A DNA stretch of 64,000 bases from Ceratopteris richardii (taxonomy: Eukaryota; Streptophyta; Polypodiopsida; Polypodiales; Pteridaceae), in contig CM035444.1 of assembly GCA_020310875.1 (NCBI GenBank), positions 21,848,272-21,912,271 on the forward strand. The letters run 5' to 3'. Below the pieces are notes generated by a model. That model had not been told where the DNA came from, made no database searches, and worked only from the letters and a program-made list of their open reading frames with translations. This document shows, piece by piece, positions 10,600 through 22,243 of this stretch. Position numbers and translations under genes: made by a program. Position 1 is the stretch's first letter. Every line of letters begins with the position of its first letter.

Positions 10600-11522
10600 T
10601 GTTGGAAGCAATGTCCAAAAATGGTCCAAAATTGTTGGAAAATAGTTATAGTATATATTCTTTATATACCTCCTTCAAGAAAACCACGTGGGCCCCTTGG
10701 TCTAGGGAAAAGAACCCACCTGAGTTCAAGTCCGTCGGCAACAACGCAATGCGAAATTTTGAAAAGCAATTTTCTTTTCAAACTAAAAATGATGGCGCCA
10801 TTTTCGCGATGTTGTTTTTGAGGAGTCTTTCCGTTAGCGATCAATATCGATCGTAAGTTTGTAGCGATGGCTTTTGTTTTATTCCTTTTCATTGGAGTAC
10901 ACAAACTATATAAAGAGAGCCTTGGCTCATTATAAAATCATCACTCATCAAGAAATCCTCTCAAGGAGATCAAGGAGGAGTCTCACACTTGGAGGAGATC
11001 ATCACTCAAAGATCTCAAGCTAAAATTTGAAGATTCTGAAGCTTTGGAGGTGAAGATTTGGTGAAGGAGAGGCTACTCTCTTGGAGCAAGAAGTCTTCTA
11101 CAAGGTGGTGGTAACTATCTTTGTGAGTTAACCTTATATTTTGTTTTTAGGGTTTCTCTACCCTAATCTCAAAATTAGGGTTGATTGATTTACAATTTTG
11201 TTACACTATTTTGTGAGAATAAGTTTAGCTTCGTTGCTCCTTCACTTCACACACTTAGATTATTTCAACATAATCTAAATTTTGTATCATCATCTTCTTG
11301 GATATTCTTCCATTAGTGAGTGCACCACTTTATATGGTTGAATAGTACTCCCATGTTGTAACTTGTACATTTATTTTTTAGTGAGTAAGCATCTTGCTTA
11401 CGTTCTCTATCCTTGTCTCAAGATCTCTTTCTTTCTATCTCTGACTTATCATCTTAATTAATTAAGTGTGTATGCTCAAAAGGTTTTAGTTTGGAATGAT
11501 CCTAGGGCCCCAAATTCCAACA
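10600..11522 (+). mobile_element. Solo LTR of Copia-E (E1) inside A5
   Basis: A 923-bp unit begins TGTTGGAAGC and ends CAAATTCCAACA. It is flanked by GAGCA on both sides (10595-10599 and 11523-11527), so it is a complete LTR with its target duplication and no internal part. It is recognisably related to the E2 LTR, most strongly in its last 500 bases (TATA-like ACTATATAAAGAG, then the region with GGGTTTCTCTACCCTAATC). Its first third differs clearly from E2. Solo LTRs arise by recombination between the two LTRs of one element. Confidence 0.9.
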
Positions 11523-13052
11523 GAGCATATTCAACGTGTTTTCGAGAGCAAAACCGCTTCACTCTGTAGTGCCAAAATCGCGATCTGAGCTCATTTCGGC
11601 CTCCGAACGCACTATTACAACACTTGTCTAGGCTATTTTGTCTTTTTGTGCCAAACGTATATACCACTTTCGGTTCGCCAATATAAACATCTCAAAGTCT
11701 ATTACAGGTTTAGCAAAATTCTTTTGGGCAGTTGTGTTCAACTTTTTGAGATATAGTCAATTTTCTACATCAAGGTATTTTAGTCACCGGCCATGGCTAA
11801 AAGTAGTGATGTATTCCATACGTTGGCTGTTGAGGATAAGTTGGATGGTACCAACTACCTGTTATGGGCTTATATGATGCGACATGTATTGGTTGCAAAA
11901 GGACTGTGGAACATTGTGCAGGGTGTTGAAAAACGTCCTATCACACCTACAACTGTTACAACTTCAGGTACTAAAGCCGATGTAGAAACCATCAAAGATG
12001 ATGATATTCTGCATATTCCTGTTCGTGCTACGCTTTGTGCTACACCTACTATAGAGCAAATTCGTTGGGATGGCAGAGATGCCCAAGCACATGCATTGAT
12101 AGCTTTGTCTGTCAAACGTGTCATTATTCTTCACATTCGCTCTTGCAGAAGATCTAAGGATGCTTGGGATACACTTACCACATTGTACCAAGCTAGGAAT
12201 GAGGCTCGTGTTGCTTACCTCCGAAAACAACTGGAGAGTGAGCACATGAATGAAGGTGATTCTATCGAAATTTTTCTAACAAAGATCAAAGACTTGAAGG
12301 AACAATTGATTTCTGCTGATGAAATTATACCAGATAGCTCACTTGTGCAAACCATTCTGAGTGGTCTTCCTGATTCATATCAGAGTTTTGCTTCTACTCT
12401 TTAGTTGATGATGAAAGGGAATCCAAATGCCTTGTTATTTGAGGAGTTAGTCTGTGTTCTATTGCAGGAAGATCAGTTGAGGTAGAATAGGTCCATTATG
12501 TGTGTTATAGATCAAGCTTTTCTGGCTACTCGGAAGGGCAAAGGAAAATGGAGCTCTTCAACTAGTAAGCAAAAATCTGCTAATTTTGCACATTTGAAGA
12601 AGGAAGACAAAGATGAGAAGAAATCAGAAAAGCAAAAATTGTTTTGCAAGTATTGTAACGGAAATGATCATATCATAAAGAACTGTCCTAAACTCGCTGC
12701 AAAAGAGGCAAAGAAAACAGAGGCTAGAATGGTTGTTGGAGAGGCCTCTACTCAAAAAACAGAGTCTGCTAACCTTGTGCAGGATGAAGAATGGGTGTTT
12801 ACTACTGTTTGCAGTTTTGATCCATCTTCTCATGAGCAGTGCATGTCTACAGTAGACTTGGATGTTTGGTACTTTGATAGTGGGGCAACCAAACATATTA
12901 CCTTGCAGGGCAGTTTCTTCTCTTCGCTAGAGCTTGCCAAAACATATTCTCTGTAGGGGCAAGCTGTGCTTCAAACAATTTCTAGTTTTGGCTGAAAACA
13001 TGTCAGCATGTAAAATGGGCACCCTCCATTCTGATTGAGGGGGAATATATGT

Positions 13053-13185
13053 CTTTTGCTTAGGAACATTGTCGTTCATCTTGAAAACTTGATGTGTGTG
13101 ATCTTTCTTTATCGAGGTTGTTGGTTTAACATGGGTGCTCTCTAGTTCTTTTGAAGAGGAAATACAAAGCATAACATGCCAAATT
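13053..13185. other. Unassigned flank between A5 and E2
   Basis: About 130 bases after the last recognisable Copia-A sequence, with no ORF or family match that I can see. It continues, after E2, at 21772. Its last five bases, AAATT, are the left target copy for E2. Confidence 0.5.
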
Positions 13186-14130
13186 TGTTGGAGTCAATAT
13201 CATATGGTCCAAAAATCCTCAATAACTCCTGCATATATTATCCATACTTCTTCTAGAAGAAGAAGCACGTGGCGGCATGGCTACAACAAGACTTTCTCTT
13301 AAAGTTCTATATTGGCGGGATACAATTTTTTCAAGAAGCCATGATGCGCGCCGTGTATAGGACATCATTCTTTTAAAGAACCCACATGGGTTCAAAACCC
13401 ATCGGTTGCAACACAACGCGATTTGTTTTTAAAATCAATTTTCAAAAAAATCAACGTACGACAGTGCCGAATTAAAATCGGTAGCTTTTCATGGGCAGAT
13501 GATTTAGGAATCATAGTTTTTTATGTGCTTTTGGAGTATTTCTTTTCAATGGATACACAAACTATATAAAGAGGTCCTTGGCTCATTGTAGAAGCAGCAC
13601 TCATCATGCAAAGAGGAGGTGATCAAGCCAGCTCTTGGTGTTCTGAAGCTTTGGAGGTGGAGATTTGGTGAAGGAGAGGCTATTCTCTTGGAGCAAGAAG
13701 TCTTCTACAAGGTGGTGGTAACTATCTTTTGTGAGTTAACCTTATATTTTGTGTTTAGGGTTTCTCTACCCTAATCTCAAAATTAGGGTTGGTTGATTTA
13801 CAATTTTGTTATACTATTTTGTGAGAAGAAGGTTAGCTTCATTGCTCATTCACTTCACACACTTAGATTATTTCAACATAATCTAAATTTTGTATCATCA
13901 TCTTCTTGGATATTCTTCCATTAGTGAGTGCACCACTTTATATGGTTGAGTAGTACTCCCATGTTGTAATTTGGACATCTATTTTTTAGTGAGTAAGCAT
14001 CCAGCTTACGTTCTCTATCCTTGTCTCAAGATCTCTTTCTTTCTATCTCTGACTTATCATCTTAATTAATTAAGTGTATATGCTCAAAAGGTTTTAGTTT
14101 GGAACGATCCTGGGGCCCCAAATTCCAACA
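13186..14130 (+). repeat. 5' LTR of E2
   Basis: 945 bp, TGTTGGAGTC to AATTCCAACA. It is followed directly by TTGGTATTATGAGAGC, a variant of the initiator tRNA-Met primer site. It contains ACTATATAAAGAG (about 13560) as a likely TATA region. Confidence 0.9.
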
Positions 14131-14149
14131 CTTGGTATTATGAGAGCAA

Positions 14150-15660
14150 ACTCTATTCAAGGCTTCATGTATTTTGTTCTATTCATTGATGATTTTACAA
14201 GATATTCATGGATCTATGGTCTTAAGTTGAAGTCAGAAGTCTTTCCTATGTTCAAGAAGTTTGTAGCTATGGTTGAAAATGAAAGTCAGGAAACTATCCA
14301 GATTCTCAGAAGTGATAGAGGTGAAGTTATTCTTTCACGTAATGCTTATATTGCTGAAAATAAGGTTTATGATTCATGATATATTGGCTTTTATGACAGT
14401 TGAAGATGAACCTGCATGTGTTAAAGATGGAGTTAACATTCCTATTTGGAGAAAAGCTATGCATAAGAATCAAACTTGGCAGCTATGTGAGTTAGCAGAG
14501 GGAAAGAAGGCTATAGGTGTAAAATGGATCTTCGAAATAAAAAGGAAAGAAGATGGTACTATTGATAGATACAAGGCCAGGTTAGTTGTTAAAGGATATG
14601 CACAACAAAAAGGTATTGATTCTGATGAGACATTCGCTCCTATGTCTAGGATGACTGTTATTAGGTCAATACTTGCTCTAGTAGCACATTTTGGTTGGCA
14701 TATATATCAACTTGACATTAAGACCGCTTTTCTAAATGGTGATTTACATGAGGATGTGTATATTCCGCAGCCAGAAGGTCTTGAAGAGACAGGTAAATAA
14801 CATTTAGTGTGTAAGCTTATAAAAGCTTTGTATGGTTTAAAACAGGCACTTAGAGCATTGTATGAAAAGATACATACATATCTTTTATCCATTGATTTCC
14901 ATAACTCAAATGCAGCCCCAACTCTTTATGTCATGGTATGAAAAGATACATACATATCTTTTATCCATTGATTTCGATAACTCAAATGCAGCCCCAACTC
15001 TTTATGTCAAAGCTGAAACAGGTATGATGATTATAGCAATAATTTATGTGGATGATATTATAGTCACAGGTCCTAGAGATGAAGATTTGCAAATGTTCAA
15101 AGAACAATTGAAGCAAACATTTGATGTGAATGATTTAGACATTTTGCATTATTATCTTGGGATTCAGTTTCTGTTTCGAGATGAGTGTATCTATATGACA
15201 CAACAGAAGTACATTGAGAAAATTTTGGAGAGGTTTCAGATGAATGATTCTAAACCTATGCAAACACCTATGGATCAGAACATGTCTTTACAAATGGTAG
15301 CAGATGCAGAGCCATTTGATGCTACTCTATATAGTCAAACAGTTGGTTGCTTGATATATCTGTGTAATACACGTCTTGATATACAGTTTGCAGTTTCTCA
15401 AGTATCAAGGTTCATGCAGAATCTGACAGTGTTACATTTGAAAGCAGTAAAGCGGATCTTTCAATATTTGAAGGGAACTTCAAATTTTGCTGTGGTATTT
15501 TCAAAATGTACACATTTTTTGCTAAAAGGAATTTCAGATTCTGATTGGGCAGATGATAGAGACACAAGAAGAAGTACTAGTGGATTTTGTTTTTATCTTG
15601 GAGATTGTCTTATCTCATGGCTTTTGAAGAAACAACCCACTATTGCCAAGCTTGTACCAA
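14150..15660 (+). pseudogene. E2 integrase fragment, RT and RNase H
   Basis: Integrase is represented by FVLFIDDFTRYSWIYGLK and ILRSDRG. RT follows with TFAPMSRMTVIRS, QLDIKTAFLNGDLHEDVY, YVDDIIVTGP and HYYLGIQF. RNase H has SDSDWADDRDTRRSTSGFCF. The order integrase before RT is the Copia order. About 80 bases are duplicated near 14860-15005 (the [10 protein letters not shown] stretch appears twice). Several breaks; not functional. Confidence 0.85.
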
Positions 15661-15680
15661 TATGACATTGAAGGAGGGAT

Positions 15681-15786
15681 TGTTGGAGTCAATATCATAT
15701 GGTCCAAAAATCCGCAATAACTCCTGCATATATTATCCATACTTCTTCTAGAAGAAAAAGCACATGGCGGCATGGCTACAACAAGA
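15681..15786 (+). repeat. 3' LTR of E2, first piece
   Basis: It matches the first 106 bases of the 5' LTR with three differences by eye. It is interrupted by A6 directly after CAAGA; the second piece is 20927-21771. Confidence 0.9.
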
Positions 15787-16015
15787 TGTTGGAGATAGAC
15801 GTCTGCGGAAGCATGCAAATAGCACAAGGAAGGAGAAGAAGCTTGGAGCACAACACACAATACTGAATGTATTACTATAGAATGTACAAAGATAAGTAGC
15901 CCATTAGGACAATAGGCGTATATACAAGGTGGGGGAAAAAACCTCCTAAAGAGGGGAAAAAGTGCATCGATGGTCCTAGTGTGTTCACACACATCACTAC
16001 CTAAATATATCAACA
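15787..16015 (-). repeat. 3' LTR of A6
   Basis: On the plus strand it runs TGTTGGAGATAGACG to ATATATCAACA. The G-rich polypurine tract (minus strand) lies against 16016. Confidence 0.9.
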
Positions 16016-16079
16016 AATCCCCTCTGGAAGTGATGCGGTGAACAAGGACCTGGCACTCATGTATAAGGAACTGCAAGCT

Positions 16080-19000
16080 ATGTGGAAATCTCTCCACAAA
16101 AGGAAGTAAGCCCAAAGCTTTGAAGAAAGCTTCAAACTTCTCCCTAGATAGAGCCTTCATGAAAAGGTCTGCAATGTTCTCCTGCATGGGCACATATGCC
16201 AAGCTGATCTCCCCAGCAGAGAACCTCTCCCTCACATAGTGATAATGCACCTCAATGTGCTTAGTGTGAGCATGGAACACAGGGTACCTTGCAACTGCCA
16301 ATGCCCTCTGACTGTCAGTGAAGATGGTGGTGGCAGAAGACTGACCAACACGCAAATCAGCCATAAGGCATCTGAGCCACACACACTCAATAGTCACCGT
16401 GAAAGTTTCCCTATACTCAGCCTCACAACTGGAAGTGGCCACAGTAGGCTGCTTCTTGCTCAGCCAAGATATACATGAGCTACCAAGCATGAAGCAAAAG
16501 CCACTAGTGGACACACGAGTGTCATAGCAACCATCCAATTAGAGTCAGAAAAAGCATGCAAATTTGGCGGTAGTGATCCCCTTGGGATACAACAACCCAA
16601 GTAGCCGAGTACCACTCAAGTAGCGAAAGATGCACTTAACCGCCTGCCAATGCTTGACTCTTGGGCAATGCATAAACCTGCTCATCTGTGAGACAACAAA
16701 CTGAATATCTGGCCGAGTAATGCATAAGTAAATCAAGCATCCAACAGCCTGTTGATAGAGAACAACATCAAATGCATCTCCAGCATCATGAAGACTCAAT
16801 CGTAAACATGTCTCCATAGGAGTAACAATAGGCTTACAGTCCTCAACGCTAAAACACTGCAATAATGTGTCAACATATTTCGTTTGACATAAAGCCATTC
16901 CACCATCAACTTGCATAAACTGAATGCCCAAATAGTGGTGCAAATGCCCCAAATCAAACATCTCAAATGAGGCATCCAAATCAGCCTTAAAATCAGCAAT
17001 ATGCTTCTCAATAGGACTAGTGAGCAGCATGTCATCAACATAGACAATAATGATCAGAAGCACATCATTAGCATGCTTAACATATAAGGTGCTTTCAGTT
17101 GGACTGTTCTCAAAACCATGCCCAATCAGATAGGCATCTATCTTCTCATACCAAGCACATGGTGCTCGCTTTAAACCATATAATGCCTTCTTTAACGTGG
17201 ACACCTGGGTTTCATGCCCTTTCTGCACAAAGCCACAGGGCTACATACACTTCTTCATGCAAGTCACCATTCAGAAATGTTGTTTAAATGTCCAACTGAT
17301 GTACGTTCCAACCATGATGAGTTGCAAGTGCACAGATGCTATGAACAGTAGTCATCCGGCAAGTAGATGCAAAGGTCGCATCAAAATCAATGCCTCTATC
17401 CTGCACATAACCATTTGCAACAAGTCTAGCCTTATACTTGTCAACTGTACCATCAGGCTTACACTTCAGCTTGTATACCCACGTAGTCCCAATGGCCGTC
17501 TTGCCAGGAGGCAAGTCACATAAAGACCAAGTACCATTCTTCATTATAGCATCATATTCAGATTGCATAACAGCCATCCAATTTTTTGAATTTTGTGCTT
17601 CATCAAACGAAATAGGCTCATTCGCATCACAGAGACTAGATGCAGCCATAGCATAGCAATGTGATGCAAAAAAGGCACTATGACAGCCTGAATGAGAATG
17701 ATATGACAAAGGTGCATCTAATTTGCTGTCATGCAAAGTTTGCACCAACCATTTTGGCATACTTTTTGACTGCTCAATATTAGCTCCCTCATCAACTAGT
17801 GCATCATGTAAATCTCCATCATAAATGGAATGATCTGCATCAGCATATGGAACCTGCAAAGGCTGAGAAGTTGCCTCATTGGGACCAGCACTAGACTGTC
17901 CACCCATAAAAAGAGGCAGCAAAGTATCATACATGTCTTTGGAGCTAACAAATGTCTCCTTACTACATGAAAGTAATGGATGAATAGCATCTTCCAATAA
18001 AACAACATCATAGCTAACCAAAATATGTTTAGTCTGTGGATGATATAGATGATAGCTTTACTTTCAGAACTATACCCAACAAAAATACATTTTACTGCTT
18101 TATCATCCGATTTTTTGCGATGTCGTTCATGCACTAATGCATATGCAAAAAAACCAAAAACATGCAGATGAGCAATAGATGACTTGTGATCATCCCAAGC
18201 CTCATATGGAGTGATAGACTACATCGCTTTAGTGGGACACCTGTTAAGTACATATGCTGCACACATGACAGCCTCAAGCCACAAACTATGTGGTAAAGCC
18301 TGACTCTTGACCATATACCTCGCCATCTCGATGAGTGACCTGTTCCTTTGTTTAGCAACTCCATTATGTTGAGGTGTATAAGGCACTGTGCACTGGTTTT
18401 TTATCCCACATTCAGCCAGAAATGCATTAAAATCAGAAGACATATATTCCCCCCCTCGATCTGAAGGGAGGGTGCCCATTTTACATGCTGATAGATTTTG
18501 AGCCAAAACCAAAAACTTTTTGAAGCACATGAACACTTCAGACTTTGCCTTCCATGGATATACCCATGCATGTCTGGAAAAATCATCAATGAAAGTCACG
18601 AAGTAAAGATAATTTCCAAAAGAAGGTGTCTGCATAGGACCACAGACATCAATATGTACAAGCTGTAATTTGTGAGTAGCCCGAATTGAACCATCTTTTG
18701 GAAATGAGGAACGCTGCATTTTGCCCAAAATCCAGCCTTCACAAACATGTTTTCCAAGTGCCTCAAGTTTGGGCAAAGAGGATACCATTTCAGATTTCTA
18801 CAGGCATATCAAACTAGCAAAATTCAGATGACCAAAGCATGCATGCCAAAGCTTTGCATCTTACATAGCCTAAGAATCATGTACTACACATGCCAAATCA
18901 TTCACAGATCTTTCATAGTCTATGAGCTTATACAGCCCACGACATAAAATTCCAGAAGCAATAATCACATCGCCATCTGACAGATTATGAATTGTACACC

Positions 19001-20342
19001 TATGATCAACAAATTTCACAACCAAGAAAATCTTAGCTAATGCAGAAACTAATAACAGGTTCTTCTTGATCCCTGGCATAAATAAAGCATCTGACGAAGT
19101 GAAAGAACTACCATCAGCAGTAGTCAAAATGATCTTACCAACTCCCATAACAGGATAAGAGGAGTTGTTGGCGCATGTAACAGTATTCCCTGTAGGGGCA
19201 GGCTCGAGCGAAGAGAAGAAACTGTGCTTCGAGGTAATATATTTGGTCACCCCACTGTCAAAGTACCAAACATGTGAGTCTATTGCAAACATGCACTCCT
19301 CATGAGAAGATGGGTCAAAAGTAAAGACAGTAGTAAATGCCCATTCTTCTTCCTGCACAAGATTATCATACTCTCTTTTTGGAATAGAGGCCTCTGTAAC
19401 AACCATTCGTGCCTCTTTTTTCTTTGCCTCTTTTGCAGCCAGTTTAGGACAATTCTTTATGATATGATTATTTCATTTACAGTACTTGCAAAACAATTTT
19501 TGCTTTTCTGATTTCTTTTCATCTTTGTCATCCCTCTTCGATTGTGTAGAATTAGCAGATTTCTGCTTACTAGTTAAAGAGCTAGATTTTCCTTTGCCCT
19601 TCTGACTAGCCAGGAAAGCTTGGTCTGCAACTCGCATAATGGACCTATTCTGCCTGGACTGATCTTCCTGCAATAGAACAGAGACTAACTCCTCAAATGA
19701 CAAGGCGTTTGGATTGCCTTTCATCATCAATCGAAGAGTAGAAGCAAAACTCTGATATGAATCAAGAAGACCATTCAGAACGGTCTGCACAAGTGAGCTA
19801 TCTAGTATAACCTCATCAGTAGAAATCAACTGTTCCTTCAATTCTTTGATCTTTGTTAGGAAACTGTCCATAGAATCACCTTCATTGATGTGCTCACTCT
19901 CCAACTATTTTCGGAGGTAAGCAACACAAGCCTCATTCCTAGCTTGGTACAATGTGGCAAGTGTATCCCAAGCATCCTTAGCTGTTCTACAAGAGCGAAT
20001 GTGAGGAATAATGGCACGTTTGATAGACAAAGCTATCAATGCATGTGCCTGAGCATCTCTACCATCCCAAGGAATCTGCTCTGCAGTAGGTGCAGCAGAA
20101 ACTGCCACACGAACAGGAATATGTCGAATATCATCATCTTCGACACCTTCTGTATTAGCTTCAGTACCTGCAGTTGTAATAGTTGCAGGTGTGATAGGAC
20201 GTTTTTTGACACCCTGTACAATGTTCCACAGTCCTTTTGCAACCAATACATATCGCATCATATAAGCCCACAACGGGTAGTTGGTACCATCCAACTTATC
20301 CTCAACAGCCAACATACAAAATAAATCACTCCTTTCGGCCAT
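16080..20342 (-). pseudogene. A6 gag-pol region
   Basis: Minus-strand order is gag, CCHC-type region, protease (WYFDSGVTKYITS), integrase core (FVTFIDDFSRHAWVYPW), RT (QLDIKTAFLN-type region, YVDDMLLTSP) and RNase H (EAEYRETFTVTIECVW). All parts of a Copia polyprotein can be recognised, but the frame is broken at several points. Its product would have packaged, copied and integrated the element. Confidence 0.85.
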
Positions 20343-20697
20343 GGCCGGTGACTAAAATACCTTGATGCAGAAAATTGATTGTATCTCAAAAAGTTGAACG
20401 GAACTGCCCAAACGAGTTTTGCTAAACCTATAGCATACTTTGAGACGCCTATACTGGCGAACTGAAACTGGTATATATCTTTGGCACAAAAAGATAAATT
20501 AGCATGCACAAGCGCTACGATAGTGTGTTCGGAGGCCGAAACGAGCTCAGATCGTGATTTCGGAAACACATAGCAAAGCTGTTTTGATCTTTGAAATACC
20601 CTGAGTATGCTCACCAAATTTCGTGCGAATCTGAGACTACAACCGAAGGAGTGTCGATGGCACCCTAAATGAAGCGATGACTTGCTCTGATACCAAT

Positions 20698-20926
20698 TGT
20701 TGGAGATAGACATCTGTGAAAGCAGGCGAACAACACAAGGAAGGAGAAGAAGCTTGGAGCACAACACACAATACTGAATGTATTACTAGAGAATGTACAA
20801 AGATAAGTAGCCCATTAGGGCAATAGGCCTATATACAAGTCGAGGGAAAAAACCTCCTAAAGAGGGAAAAAAGTGCCCCGGTGGTCCTAGTGTGTTCACA
20901 CACATCACTACCTAAATATATCAACA
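20698..20926 (-). repeat. 5' LTR of A6
   Basis: The same 229-bp length as its partner. The primer site (minus strand TTGGTATCAGAGCAAG) lies at about 20682-20697. Confidence 0.9.
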
Positions 20927-21771
20927 CAAGACTCTCCCTTTAACTTCCATATTGGCTGGATACGATATTCTTCAAGAAGCCACGATGGGTGACGTGTATA
21001 GGACATCATCCTTTCAAAGAACCCAACCAAGTTCAAAACCCATCGGCAGCAACGCAATGCAAATTTTTTTCAAAGTCAATTTTGAAAAAAATCAACGTAC
21101 GACAGCGCCAAATTAAAATCGGTAGCTTTTCATGGGCAGATGATTTAGCGATCGTAGTTTTTTATGTTCTTTTGGAGTATTGCTTTTCAATGGATACACA
21201 AACTATATAAAGAGGTCCTTGGCTCATTGTTGAAGCATCACTCATCAAGCAGAGAGGAGGTGATCAAGCCAACTCTTGGTGTTTAGAAGCTGTGGAGGTG
21301 GAGATTTGGTGAAGGAGAGGCTACTCTCTTGGAGCAAGAAGTCTTCTACAAGGTGGTGGTAACTATCTTTTGTGAGTTAACCTTATATTTTCTTTTTAGG
21401 GTTTCTCTATCCTAATCTCAAAATTAGGGTTGGTTGATTTACAATTTTGTTACACTATTTTGTGAGAATAAGGTTAGCTTCGTTGCTCATTCACTTCACA
21501 CACTTAGATTATTTCAACATAATCTAAATTTTGTATCATCATCTTCTTGGATATTCTTCCATTAGTGAGTGCACCACTTTATATGGTTGAGTAGTACTCC
21601 CATGTTGTAATTTGGACATCTATTTTTTAGTGAGTAAGCATCCAGCTTACGTTCTCTATCCTTGTCTCAAGATCTCTTTCTTTCTATCTGTCACTTATCA
21701 TCTTAATTAATTAAGTGTGTATGCTCAAAAGGTTTTAGTTTGGAATGATCCTGGGGCCCCAAATTCCAACA
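20927..21771 (+). repeat. 3' LTR of E2, second piece
   Basis: It resumes with CAAGA, the duplicated target of A6, and ends CAAATTCCAACA followed by the AAATT target duplication of E2. Its first 100 bases are clearly more diverged from the 5' LTR than the rest. Confidence 0.9.
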
Positions 21772-22014
21772 AAATTCTCAAACTCCACTATGGTTGATGG
21801 ACTACGTGTATAGTGCATGAGTTTGATAAAATATGTGCCTTGTGCACGACCTTGTAATGCAGCCCTATGCATGGTGCAAAACTTGGGCCTTGAGCTAGGT
21901 GCTCACAGGCATACTGACGAAGAAGTTTCCTAATTTAAAGATATTAAGAATTCACCTAAGGCTTAGGGTTTAGGGTTTAGGTTTTAGGGTGTGTGGTGCT
22001 CATCATGATGCAAA
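21772..22014. other. Unassigned flank with telomere-like repeats
   Basis: About 240 bases between E2 and A7, the continuation of the 13053-13185 flank. At 21962-21990 there are about four consecutive units of the plant telomere motif TTTAGGG, two of them imperfect. Nothing else recognisable. Confidence 0.5.
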
Positions 22015-22243
22015 TGTTGGAGTTTGAGATCCATGGAAGCACAAAAGTAACACAAGCAAGAAGAGTAAGCTTGGAGAATAACACAATAGTGAATGTATTA
22101 CCAAGTGAATGTACAAAGATAAGTGATCCATTAGGGTTATAGGCATATATACAAACTGAGGGAAAAAACCTCCTAATGAGGGAAGAAAGCGCCTCGGTGG
22201 TCCTAAGTGTGCTTACACACATCACGATCGAAATAAATCAGCA
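22015..22243 (-). repeat. 3' LTR of A7
   Basis: The plus strand runs TGTTGGAGTTTGAGATCC to AAATCAGCA. Same length and layout as the A6 LTRs but with many substitutions. Confidence 0.8.

Larger units (their letters stand above)
10281..13052 (+). mobile_element. Copia-A copy A5, 5' part only
   Basis: The 5' LTR runs about 10281-10510 and ends CTCCAATA; its first bases are degenerate. The primer site ATTGGTATCGGAGCAGG follows. After an inserted solo LTR (E1, 10600-11522) the leader resumes. Gag starts at 11793 (MAKSSDVFHTLAVEDKLDG), followed by a CCHC knuckle (CKYCNGNDHIIKNCP) near 12640-12690 and the protease signature FDSGATKHIT near 12870. A short stretch of integrase (about 12985-13052) is the last recognisable part; the 3' half and 3' LTR are absent. 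It is broken at several places and old by Copia-A standards. Confidence 0.85.
15787..20926 (-). mobile_element. Copia-A copy A6, complete ends, inside the E2 LTR
   Basis: Both LTRs are 229 bp: 3' LTR 15787-16015 and 5' LTR 20698-20926. The target duplication CAAGA is at 15782-15786 and 20927-20931. Reading on the minus strand: primer site left of 20698, gag start at 20342 (MAERSDLFCMLAVEDKLDG), knuckle, protease, integrase (about 18140-18850), RT (about 16700-17700), RNase H (about 16150-16620) and polypurine tract beside 16016. By eye the LTRs differ at about 17 of 229 positions, near 7 percent, so it is one of the older well-preserved copies. It has several breaks in its coding region. Confidence 0.93.
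13186..21771 (+). mobile_element. Copia-E element E2, containing A6
   Basis: Flanked by AAATT at 13181-13185 and 21772-21776. The 5' LTR is 13186-14130, the internal part only 14131-15680, and the 3' LTR is 15681-15786 plus 20927-21771, split by A6. The internal part holds a piece of integrase followed by Copia RT (RYKARLVVKGYAQQKGID, YVDDIIV near 15045) and RNase H, then a polypurine tract (GAAGGAGGGAT) against the 3' LTR. Gag, protease and most of integrase are missing, so the copy is broken and could not have moved by itself. The two LTRs differ by roughly 6 percent in the parts I compared, unevenly spread. Confidence 0.9.

Noticed and set aside
10512-10856. 114-codon ORF at the A5/E1 junction
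   Set aside because: It spans the A5 leader and the inserted solo LTR, both non-coding; a chance frame.
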